Below, piece by piece: positions 6,580-14,070 of a stretch of DNA of 20,657 nt. Position 1 is the first letter of the stretch. The number at the start of each line of letters is the position of its first letter. The DNA is from an uncultured Bacilli bacterium (lineage in GTDB: Bacteria; Bacillota_I; Bacilli_A; RF39; UBA660). Both the position numbers and the translations under genes were made by a program. The stretch lies in NCBI GenBank assembly GCA_934096075.1, contig CAKOLN010000016.1, positions 1 through 20,657 on the forward strand, read 5' to 3'. The notes beneath the pieces are model-generated. The model searched no databases and was not told the origin of the DNA. It saw only the letters and a list, made by a program, of their open reading frames with translations.

Positions 6580-9213
6580 ATGATAAAAAGATTGATGTAT
6601 AAACTGAAAACTAAAACCGGTATGTTATATGCAATATTATTACTTTCCTCAGTAGTAATTGGATTAAGTTATGGTGTATTTATATTTGTAAGTAATTCGT
6701 ACAAAGCAACAGATTTATTGACTGGAAACTTAATGTATGGTATTGAAATAACTTCAACTGGTGGAGAAGAAACAATAAATGCAACAAAAGTCACATTAGC
6801 ATCTGGGAAAACATCAACAATATTATTAAAAATAACTAGTTTAAATAATATAATTTCTAAATATGGAGTAGATTATAAAATAACAAGTGGAACTGGAGAA
6901 GTGTTTTATGCTTCTTCTACTGGTTGGTTACCAACCGGTAAAATTAGTAAAAATGGAGAAGGAATATACGAAAAAACGGTAAAGTTAGTTATAAAAGCAA
7001 CAACTGATATTGAAGTAGAATTCAGTGTAAGTGGTGGATACACACATAACACTAATGTTGATGTTTTAACAGGTTTCACTAGAGTAGCAAATGTATATGA
7101 TAATACTTTATCATACACAACTGGAAAATCACTCAGTGATATAATAAGTGAAAATACAGATAATAATATTTATGGTGGAGATGCGATTAATAATTATATA
7201 CAATATCCAACTAATTCAGATGTAACTAAAAATATATGGAGAATAGTTGGAAATTATACTTCGGTTGGTGGTATAAAAATATTAAGCAATGTAACCACTA
7301 ATTCAACAGTCTCAAATATTCAAACTAATTTATCAACATTCTTTAACACATTAGAAAAAACAAGTGATTATGTACTTAATACAAATAAATTCAATTGTAC
7401 AAGTTACAATAATTGTGAACAAAGTAGTTATGAAAATATAGCTTTATTATCAATAAATGAATATGATCTTAATAGTTATATGAAAATAAATCAAAACTGG
7501 TATGCTATAAATAATACAAGTGTTAAAGATATATCGAATGAATTAATATCTGACACTAATTCAGAAACAAATAGTAATTTAAGACCTGTTATTTATTTAC
7601 AAAGTGATGTTAATGTTATTGGAAGTGGTACTGCATCTAATCCATATAAATTAACTGATAAAGGTGATGTTATATTCGCAAGTGCAACACTTAACGGAAC
7701 AGCAATTGATTACTTTCCAAATTCCAATAGTCCATATTTATTTAACACTGTTACTTGTACTAATGGAACAACAGGAAGATGGAATGATAAAAAAGGCATG
7801 CTAGAATTAGACACAATAAACATTCCAACTACATGTAATGTTGATTTTAAAGATGGATATACAGTTAACTTAACAACAGTTAATGGAACATCTAGTCCTA
7901 GTAGCATCATGGTTGGTAAAAATGGAAAAGCGACATTTACTGTTAGTGCTAGTGATGGCTACGCAACAGAAGCTTATGAATATAGTTGCACAGGCGGAGC
8001 AACATTAAACTTAGAGTTAAATAAAGTTAATGTCAGTAATGTTACAGAAAGTCAAGCATGTACTTTAACACTGAAAGGACCATTACCAACATTCTCTATA
8101 CAACTATTGGCAGATAATCCAACTGTCAGTGAAAGAGCAACATTTGGAGGTTTATTTAGTAGTGATACAACTGGAACATTATTCAAAACAACAAAAACTG
8201 AAAATGGAAGTGCCATATATTATTATGCGGGAAATACCACAAATAACTGGGTAAAATTTGGAAAATATTCTACAAATGGACCAGTAATTGGATTCTACAG
8301 TGATTCTAATAGATCACTTGCAAAAATTTATAACACAATAGAAGAATGTACTTCAGCAACAAGTTATAACATTGATTGCGGTTACATATGGAATTCAGGA
8401 GATGACATATATTGGAGAATAATAAGAACGAATGAAGATGGTAGCGTAAGACTATTGTATGCAGGAACAAATCCTGATTCAACAAAAGGATATATAGGTG
8501 TAGCAAAATTTAATGAATCAGCAACTGGAACTAAATCAATTGGATATATGTATGGTACATCAAACTTTAGAGGAAGTGAAAACTCCAGTGTAATAAAAAC
8601 TTATATTGATACTTGGTATGAAAATAATTTATTGAATGCTTATGATAAATATATAAGTAAAACAGCAATATATTGTAATGATAGAAGTAGTAAGAGGATT
8701 ACTGGTACAGCAGTTGTTGATTATGGAGCTACTACAAGAATAGTGCCAACTTACGACACTACTTCATCACCAACTTACAAATGTGCTGGAACATTAGATG
8801 ACAAATTTAGTGTAAGTACAAGTAGTGGTGGAAATGGAAACTTAACTTATCCTGCCACACTTATGACTGCAGATGAAATATCTTTCGCAGGAGGTTCAAA
8901 AAACGAGGCTGCCAACAAAAACACATATTTTTACACAAACAATGCATCATCTTCAGTTACAGCTCAAATCACATGGTGGACTATATCTCCCTCACATTAT
9001 GGTGGAAATACAAATGATTATTATATGCATACTATACTAGGGTCAGCAGAAACTTATCAAGGAAAAATTTCTCAATCTTTATATACTAAAGATTTAGCAG
9101 TTCGTCCAGTCATAAGCTTAAAATCATGTGTTAAATATTCATCAGGTAACGGTACAGCAACTAGTCCATATGTAGTAAGTGTAGATGATACATGTGCAAG
9201 TGCTGAAAATTAA
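6580..9213 (+). CDS. Modular surface protein, paralogue 3
   Basis: An 877-residue protein. A basic start and one hydrophobic segment (about residues 15-36, MLYAILLLSSVVIGLSYGVF) lead into a beta-rich domain (about 37-165) faintly like TasA/camelysin-type secreted proteins (SYGVFIFVSNSYKATDLL). An internal module (about 170-365) has NNYIQYP, IWRIVGNY, IALLSINEY, LRPVIYL and SGTASNPYKL. Then come a two-cysteine domain (about 366-427), another cysteine-pair beta domain (about 430-505, YSCTGG...ACTLTL), the linker (LADNPTVSERATF) and the C-terminal domain ending CASAEN. The internal module has the same motif order as the C-terminal domain, so the protein contains two copies of one fold. A loop before YWRII holds its own Cys pair (EEC...IDC). 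It starts 14 bases after paralogue 2 with AGAGGTGAG as ribosome site, so the two form one operon. Confidence 0.88.
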   Translation: MIKRLMYKLKTKTGMLYAILLLSSVVIGLSYGVFIFVSNSYKATDLLTGNLMYGIEITSTGGEETINATKVTLASGKTSTILLKITSLNNIISKYGVDYKITSGTGEVFYASSTGWLPTGKISKNGEGIYEKTVKLVIKATTDIEVEFSVSGGYTHNTNVDVLTGFTRVANVYDNTLSYTTGKSLSDIISENTDNNIYGGDAINNYIQYPTNSDVTKNIWRIVGNYTSVGGIKILSNVTTNSTVSNIQTNLSTFFNTLEKTSDYVLNTNKFNCTSYNNCEQSSYENIALLSINEYDLNSYMKINQNWYAINNTSVKDISNELISDTNSETNSNLRPVIYLQSDVNVIGSGTASNPYKLTDKGDVIFASATLNGTAIDYFPNSNSPYLFNTVTCTNGTTGRWNDKKGMLELDTINIPTTCNVDFKDGYTVNLTTVNGTSSPSSIMVGKNGKATFTVSASDGYATEAYEYSCTGGATLNLELNKVNVSNVTESQACTLTLKGPLPTFSIQLLADNPTVSERATFGGLFSSDTTGTLFKTTKTENGSAIYYYAGNTTNNWVKFGKYSTNGPVIGFYSDSNRSLAKIYNTIEECTSATSYNIDCGYIWNSGDDIYWRIIRTNEDGSVRLLYAGTNPDSTKGYIGVAKFNESATGTKSIGYMYGTSNFRGSENSSVIKTYIDTWYENNLLNAYDKYISKTAIYCNDRSSKRITGTAVVDYGATTRIVPTYDTTSSPTYKCAGTLDDKFSVSTSSGGNGNLTYPATLMTADEISFAGGSKNEAANKNTYFYTNNASSSVTAQITWWTISPSHYGGNTNDYYMHTILGSAETYQGKISQSLYTKDLAVRPVISLKSCVKYSSGNGTATSPYVVSVDDTCASAEN

Positions 9214-9249
9214 TAAAATATGTATAAAATTAAATAAAATGAAAATCTT

Positions 9250-9279
9250 AAAAATGAAGTAACAAAACTTCATTTTTTT
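9250..9279 (+). terminator. Rho-independent terminator ending the paralogue 2-3 operon
   Basis: AAAAATGAAGT (9250-9260) pairs with ACTTCATTTTT (9267-9277) around a 6-base loop, followed by more T. Confidence 0.9.
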
Positions 9280-9310
9280 GTAAACTATTTATAAATGTTA
9301 CTTAGAATTA

Positions 9311-9339
9311 TTGACTATAAAAAAAGATTGATGTATACT
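9311..9339 (+). promoter_or_regulatory. Sigma-A-type promoter of surface paralogue 4
   Basis: TTGACT (9311-9316), 17-base spacer, TATACT (9334-9339), identical in both hexamers and spacing to the promoter at 3988. Both begin with TTATTGACT. Confidence 0.8.
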
Positions 9340-9388
9340 GCTTAATATAAAAAAATAATTAATAGTAACAATAGAAGGTGTGATATAG

Positions 9389-11821
9389 ATGATTAAAAAA
9401 GTAATAAAAAGATTTCGTACTAAGATGGGTTTAATGCATATAGTTACCATACTAACTGTAGCCTTAATGGGTGTAAGCTATGGAACATTTATATATTTAA
9501 GTGATTCTTATAAAAGTAGTAATATGCTAATCAGTAATCTTTTATATGGAATTAAAATAGAAGAAAATGGTACTACAAGTAAAATTGAAAATAATAAAAT
9601 CATTATACCAGGTAATACGAGAGGAATATTCTATGTAACAATATCAAGTATTAATCCAGTTAATAGTAAGTATACATTAGCTTATTCATCTAATAATACA
9701 GTAGAAGTAAAATATTCAGAAAGAACTAACTGGAATCCAGAAGGAACATTAAAAGGATATGATGAAACTACATATAATAAAACAGTTACAATAGTAGTGG
9801 ATAATACAAGCAATACAACAAGTTCCGAAATAACTTTAAATGCATTTGGAGGATATTCTTATAATTCTTATACATCTATAAAACTTGATAATGGATATTC
9901 TACAATTACTGCATCATCAAGTGAAGAAGCAGAAGGTACAAACTTATTAAATATAGTTGAAACAGATACTAATTGTAAAACTAATACAAATGGTGTATGT
10001 AATTATGGAGGAGATACAATAAGTAATTATTTACAATATCCAGAAAGTAACAATGTTAGTGAAAACCTATGGAGAGTAGTGGGTAGTTATAACCTTGATG
10101 GCACTGCTGTAACAAAAATAATCAGTATATCTGAAAATAATACCACTATTGATAATGTTTCTAGTGAATTAACAAAAATGTATAATTCTCTAGATGATAA
10201 AGATAGATTTATATATAGTACTAATAAATTTAATTGTGATGGAAGTTCTTGTAGTGAGAGTAATTACAATAATATTGGTTTATTAAATAAAAATGAATAT
10301 GAAAAATTAGGAGGATATGAATCTTTCTTAAATAATTATTCTTCTTTCTATGTACTAGATAATGGACAAATAAAAAATATAAATGAATCTGAAAGTACTG
10401 GTAAAGTTATGAGTGTAATTTATTTAAAGACTGATGCAAGAGTTACAGGCAATGGTACAATAAAGGACCCTTTTATACCTAGTGGCAAAGATATTAATAT
10501 AGTTGCATATACTTTGGATGGACAAACAACAACTGAAACTTATGAAAACCTTGTTAATACTAAAAAGGTAAAAGATATAGTTTGTGATAATAATTCATTA
10601 GCGCACTTTAATAGTACAGATAAAAAAATAGTTTTTGATAAAATAAATGTGCCTGATTTTTGTACAGTTAATTTTTCTTCTAGTAATTCTTTTCCAAGTG
10701 GTAGTTTAGGAGAAAAATTATTAAAAGATAATCCAACGATAAGTGAAAGAACAGATTTTAGTGTAACTAATGTAGCAAATACCACAGGAACAATATATAA
10801 GACCAATCAAACAGAAGATGGAAGTACAGTATATTATTATTCAGGAAACACAACAAATAACTGGGTGAAGTTTGGTAAGTACACCACTGAGGTTAGAAAC
10901 TGTTCAAGTAGTTCTTCAAGTACTCACACTGAATTTAAAACCGGATCATGTGGAATTTACACAGGTTCTGTAGTAGGATCTGCTGGAAATGACATGTATT
11001 GGAGAATAATAAGAACAAATGAAGATGGAAGTATAAGATTATTATATTCAGGAACAAGCCCTGATACAACAAATGGTCATATAGCAAGAATAACATTTAA
11101 CACTGGATTTGGTGAAACAGGTACTGCGATGAAATACATGGGATACATGTATGGAATGTCAACATCTAGAACTAATGGTTATCCTAGTAATATGAAAGTT
11201 GGATTAGAAAGTTGGTATAAGTTAGCACTACTTAAGGATTATGATAAATATATAAATAAATCTGCAATATATTGTAATGATAGAAGCGTTAAAACTAATA
11301 ACTCTCAATATGGTGCATATACAAGATTATACTTAAACAAAACACCTTCATACAAATGTGGTGGAGATGGTAATGGAGGACTTTTAGAATCAACACAAGC
11401 TATAGAGGATAAATTCAGTGTAACAGCTGGAAACAAATTACTTACATACCCAATAGCGCTTATGACCGCGGATGAAGTGGCCTTTGCTGGTGGAACAGTA
11501 AATAAATCATTAACTTCACCATACGCTTGGTATTACACTAACAGTGCAAATGAATCTATAACAGGAGTAAATTCTTGGTTAACTATGAGTCCATCAAATT
11601 ACAGCAGTGGTGCATCTGTTTATTTATATAGAGTTTCAATAACTTCTGCAAATTCTGGTGGTAGTATAGGAACCTTAGCTAATAATCAACCTAATGCCTC
11701 CTTATATACTAGACCAGTAATAAGCCTAAAATCATGTGTAAAATATTCTAGTGGAACAGGAACACCAACAGATCCATATATTGTTTCAATTGATGAGTCT
11801 TGTTCATTAGCTGAGAATTAA
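9389..11821 (+). CDS. Modular surface protein, paralogue 4
   Basis: An 810-residue protein built like paralogue 3. A hydrophobic segment (about residues 15-36, MHIVTILTVALMGVSYGTF) is followed by a beta-rich domain (about 37-170), an internal module (about 180-365: SNYLQYPES, LWRVVGSY, IGLLNKNEYEKL, VIYLKTDARV, GNGTIKDPF), a two-cysteine domain (about 368-430), the linker (LLKDNPTISERTDFS) and the C-terminal domain (YWRIIRTNEDGSIRLLYSG, AIYCNDRS, TYPIALMTADEVAFAGG, TRPVISLKSC, final CSLAEN). The loop before YWRII contains a Cys pair (RNCSS...SCGIY). It lacks the glycine-rich domain of paralogue 2. Ribosome site AAGGTG lies before the ATG. Own promoter at 9311; no strong terminator separates it from sigG 49 bases downstream, so read-through into sigG is likely. 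Confidence 0.88.
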   Translation: MIKKVIKRFRTKMGLMHIVTILTVALMGVSYGTFIYLSDSYKSSNMLISNLLYGIKIEENGTTSKIENNKIIIPGNTRGIFYVTISSINPVNSKYTLAYSSNNTVEVKYSERTNWNPEGTLKGYDETTYNKTVTIVVDNTSNTTSSEITLNAFGGYSYNSYTSIKLDNGYSTITASSSEEAEGTNLLNIVETDTNCKTNTNGVCNYGGDTISNYLQYPESNNVSENLWRVVGSYNLDGTAVTKIISISENNTTIDNVSSELTKMYNSLDDKDRFIYSTNKFNCDGSSCSESNYNNIGLLNKNEYEKLGGYESFLNNYSSFYVLDNGQIKNINESESTGKVMSVIYLKTDARVTGNGTIKDPFIPSGKDINIVAYTLDGQTTTETYENLVNTKKVKDIVCDNNSLAHFNSTDKKIVFDKINVPDFCTVNFSSSNSFPSGSLGEKLLKDNPTISERTDFSVTNVANTTGTIYKTNQTEDGSTVYYYSGNTTNNWVKFGKYTTEVRNCSSSSSSTHTEFKTGSCGIYTGSVVGSAGNDMYWRIIRTNEDGSIRLLYSGTSPDTTNGHIARITFNTGFGETGTAMKYMGYMYGMSTSRTNGYPSNMKVGLESWYKLALLKDYDKYINKSAIYCNDRSVKTNNSQYGAYTRLYLNKTPSYKCGGDGNGGLLESTQAIEDKFSVTAGNKLLTYPIALMTADEVAFAGGTVNKSLTSPYAWYYTNSANESITGVNSWLTMSPSNYSSGASVYLYRVSITSANSGGSIGTLANNQPNASLYTRPVISLKSCVKYSSGTGTPTDPYIVSIDESCSLAEN

Positions 11822-11822
11822 T

Positions 11823-11852
11823 GTATAAAATTAAACCCTTTCTGACAATATA
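11823..11852 (+). promoter_or_regulatory. Candidate sigma-G/sigma-F forespore promoter of sigG
   Basis: GTATA (11823-11827), 18 bases, CAATATA (11846-11852). This matches the Bacillus sigma-G pattern GHATR-N18-CATWMTA at 5 of 5 and 6 of 7 positions. The expected start near 11859 lies inside the right arm of the hairpin at 11837-11863. Confidence 0.6.
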
Positions 11853-11863
11853 AGTTAGAAAGG
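11837..11863 (+). promoter_or_regulatory. RNA hairpin covering the sigG ribosome site
   Basis: CCTTTCTGAC (11837-11846) pairs with GTTAGAAAGG (11854-11863) over 10 base pairs, one of them G-U, with a 7-base loop. The right arm contains most of the AAAGGA ribosome site. There is no T run, so a terminator is unlikely. Confidence 0.75.
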
Positions 11864-11870
11864 ATTTATT

Positions 11871-12644
11871 ATGGCAAAAAATAAAGTTGAAATAACAGGC
11901 ATTAGAACAAGTACAATTAAAGTATTAAAACATGAAGAAATGATAGAATTATTTAAGAGTTATCAATCAGGTAATAAATTAGCTAAAGAAGAATTAGTTA
12001 ATGGTAACTTAAAATTAGTATTATCTATATTAAAAAAATATCAAAATAAAACAGATAATATGGATGACTTATTTCAAATAGGCTGTATTGGATTAATAAA
12101 AGCAATTGATAATTTTGATCTAAGTCACGAAGTAAGATTTAGTACTTATGCAGTATTAATGATAGAAGGAGAAATAAAAAGGTATATAAGAGATAATAAT
12201 TCTGTTAGAATATCTAGAAGTATAAAAGATCTTGCTTATAAAGTAATGCACTTTAAGGAAGAATATTATAATAATTTTAATGAAGAACCATCTACTAAAA
12301 TAATTAGTGAACACTTTAAAGTATCTGAATATGAAATAACTGAAGCATTAATGAGTTTAAAAGAACCAATGAGTTTATTTGAACCAATATATAATGATGG
12401 AGGAGACACTATATATTTAATGGATCAACTAGAAGATAAAAAAGAAAATAAAGATTTAGATGGATTAATAAGTATGAGAAAAGCATTAAATAAAATAAAA
12501 GAAAGAGAAAGAAATATTTTAGTAAGTAGATTTATTGTTGGAAAAACACAAACTGAAATAGCTAATGAATTAAATATAAGTCAAGCTCAAGTAAGTAGGT
12601 TAGAAAAAAATGCCATTAGTCATGTTAAAAAATTAATTAAATAA
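11871..12644 (+). CDS. sigG: Sigma-G, late forespore sporulation sigma factor
   Basis: An RNA polymerase sigma factor that runs late forespore gene expression. The N-terminus NKVEITGIRTSTIKVLKHEEM is diagnostic of sigma-G rather than sigma-F. Region 2 follows (VNGNLKLVLSILKKYQN, DDLFQIGCIGLIKAIDNFD, VRFSTYAVLMIEGEIKRYI), then SLFEPIYNDGGD and the region 4 helix-turn-helix TQTEIANELNISQAQVSRLE. Length 257, usual for the family. The ribosome site AAAGGA sits inside a hairpin, and a sigma-G/F-like promoter lies immediately upstream, suggesting autoregulation plus block of read-through translation. In Bacillus, sigG directly follows sigE; here about 8 kb of surface genes and one regulator separate them. 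Confidence 0.96.
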   Translation: MAKNKVEITGIRTSTIKVLKHEEMIELFKSYQSGNKLAKEELVNGNLKLVLSILKKYQNKTDNMDDLFQIGCIGLIKAIDNFDLSHEVRFSTYAVLMIEGEIKRYIRDNNSVRISRSIKDLAYKVMHFKEEYYNNFNEEPSTKIISEHFKVSEYEITEALMSLKEPMSLFEPIYNDGGDTIYLMDQLEDKKENKDLDGLISMRKALNKIKERERNILVSRFIVGKTQTEIANELNISQAQVSRLEKNAISHVKKLIK

Positions 12645-12682
12645 TTAACTATTATTAATCATATAATTACTAGGTGGATTAT

Positions 12683-12910
12683 ATGAGATTATCTGAATTA
12701 CAAAGAAAAGATATTGTTAATATAAATGATGGAAGAATAATAGGTAGAATAATAGATGCAGATATAAGTGATAAAGATGGTAGTCTAATATCATTAATTA
12801 TAGAAAGAAGTAAATATCTAAGAAATATATTTTCTAATGAAAGTGAAATTACTATTAAGTTTGATCAAATAAAAAAACTTGGAAGTGATGTAATATTAAT
12901 TGAAATTTAA
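12683..12910 (+). CDS. ylmC: YlmC/YmxH family PRC-barrel-like protein
   Basis: A 75-residue protein (MRLSELQRKDIVNINDGRI, IGRIIDADI, a central stretch, ending IKKLGSDVILIEI) that matches the YlmC/YmxH sporulation-associated family, a small beta-barrel of unknown biochemical role. The start is ATG 12683: AGGTGGAT (12672-12679) is the ribosome site, and the GTG inside it at 12674 is not the start. In Bacillus the ylm genes lie just downstream of sigG, and the same order here supports the call. It is probably co-transcribed with sigG across a 38-base gap. Confidence 0.85.
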   Translation: MRLSELQRKDIVNINDGRIIGRIIDADISDKDGSLISLIIERSKYLRNIFSNESEITIKFDQIKKLGSDVILIEI

Positions 12911-12929
12911 AGTGCAAAAGTTGCACTTT
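12909..12929. promoter_or_regulatory. Perfect palindrome upstream of the Fic gene, candidate operator
   Basis: AAAGTGCAA, three bases, TTGCACTTT. It lies 4 bases upstream of the -35 element of the fic promoter. It is not followed by a T run, so it is not a typical terminator for ylmC. The same 9-3-9 palindrome recurs at 13848-13868. Confidence 0.75.
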
Positions 12930-12933
12930 GAAA

Positions 12934-12962
12934 TTGAAATAATATTTTAAGTATTGTATAAT
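12934..12962 (+). promoter_or_regulatory. Promoter of the fic-lspA-rluD operon
   Basis: TTGAAA (12934-12939), 17-base spacer, TATAAT (12957-12962); ATG at 12988 with AGGAG at 12973-12977. An alternative -35 (TTGCAC) lies inside the palindrome. Confidence 0.65.
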
Positions 12963-12987
12963 ATTCATAGTTAGGAGAACCAATACT

Positions 12988-14070
12988 ATGAAGGAAAAAG
13001 ATAAATGGAATTTAGAATTAGTAGAATATATTAAACAAGGTGAACCTTCACAAGTAGAAAAAGCAAAAGCCTGGGAAACAGCAATTGGACTACAAGAGGT
13101 TGATGGATTAAAACCTTCTAAATATTTAATAAAAGCAGCTAAAGAACACATAGAAGGAATAATTGATATAGAAGAAGTTAAGAATAGAATAGATAATTAT
13201 TATAATGGTTTAAATAATAGAAAAATAGAAGAAAAAGAAGATAGTGAAGAGGCAGATAAAGTATCAGTAAGAATCACTGAAATATTGAATGATAAATCAT
13301 TTAATTTTAATCCAACTGAGTTAATAAGTATTCATAAAAAAATATTTACTGGAATATTTGAGCACGCTGGAATTTTAAGAAATTATAACTTTACTAAAGA
13401 TGAATGGATATTAAATGGAGACACAGTTACATATTCTTCTTTTGAAAGTATAATGCCGGCATTAGAATATGATTTTAATGAAGAAAAAAATTTTTCATAT
13501 AAAAACTTATCATTTGATGAATTAATAAAACATTTATGTAGATTTACTTCAAACATATGGCAAGTACATCCTTTTTGTGGGGGTAACACTAGAACAACAG
13601 CCGTTTTTATCATTAAATATTTAAGAACATTTGGATTTAATATTAATGATGAAGTTTTTGCTAATAATTCTTGGTATTTCAGAAATTCATTAGTTAGAGC
13701 TAACTATAAAAACTTTGAAAAAAATATTTTTAAAGATATTAGTTATTTGGAAAAATTCTTTTATAATCTTTTATCTGATACAAAATATGAATTAAAAAAT
13801 AGATATATGCATATAGGCTATACTCAAAGTGCAACTGATAACGATACAAAGTGCAATTCTTGCACTTTAGAAGAACAAGCCATATTAAATGTTATTAGAA
13901 ATAATTCAACTATTAGACAAGAAGAAATTGCTAAGATTATTGGTAAATCTTTAAGAACTGTAAAAACCAGAATGATTGAAATGCAAGAAAAAAAGTTGAT
14001 AACTAGAAAAAATGGAAAAAGAAATGGTGAATGGATAATTTTATATGAGGTGCAACATGAAGAAAAGTAA
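12988..14070 (+). CDS. Fic-domain protein with C-terminal winged helix, atypical active site
   Basis: A 360-residue cytoplasmic protein. A Fic fold spans about residues 80-270: ELISIHKKIFTGIFEHAG then LRNYNFTKDEW, and the core motif HPFCGGNTRTT at residues 194-204. Fic enzymes usually modify proteins with AMP or related groups through HxFx(D/E)GNGRxxR. Here the acidic residue is Gly198, the second Gly is Thr201 and the last Arg is Ala205, so normal nucleotide transfer is doubtful. Residues about 295-350 form a winged helix-turn-helix (IRQEEIAKIIGKSLRTVKTRM, KKLITRKNG). The linker DNA between these domains holds palindromic sites identical to the one upstream, which suggests DNA binding and autoregulation. 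The end overlaps lspA by 14 bases. Confidence 0.85.
   Translation: MKEKDKWNLELVEYIKQGEPSQVEKAKAWETAIGLQEVDGLKPSKYLIKAAKEHIEGIIDIEEVKNRIDNYYNGLNNRKIEEKEDSEEADKVSVRITEILNDKSFNFNPTELISIHKKIFTGIFEHAGILRNYNFTKDEWILNGDTVTYSSFESIMPALEYDFNEEKNFSYKNLSFDELIKHLCRFTSNIWQVHPFCGGNTRTTAVFIIKYLRTFGFNINDEVFANNSWYFRNSLVRANYKNFEKNIFKDISYLEKFFYNLLSDTKYELKNRYMHIGYTQSATDNDTKCNSCTLEEQAILNVIRNNSTIRQEEIAKIIGKSLRTVKTRMIEMQEKKLITRKNGKRNGEWIILYEVQHEEK
13826..13868. promoter_or_regulatory. Intragenic palindrome plus extra half-site inside the Fic gene
   Basis: Half-site AAAGTGCAA at 13826-13834, then the full palindrome AAAGTGCAA-N3-TTGCACTTT at 13848-13868. The two direct half-sites start 22 bases apart, about two helical turns, and are read in different codon frames. 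That favours selection on DNA rather than on protein. Confidence 0.75.

Noticed and set aside
4061..11821. Surface genes as sortase-anchored proteins
   Set aside because: No LPXTG-like motif, C-terminal hydrophobic segment or basic tail is present; all end in the Cys...AEN tail.
11837..11863. Hairpin before sigG as a terminator of the surface gene
   Set aside because: There is no T run after the right arm, and the arm coincides with the sigG ribosome site, so translation control explains it better.
12909..12929. Palindrome after ylmC as a terminator
   Set aside because: It is followed by GAAATTG rather than a T run, and an exact second copy exists inside the Fic gene where termination would be harmful.
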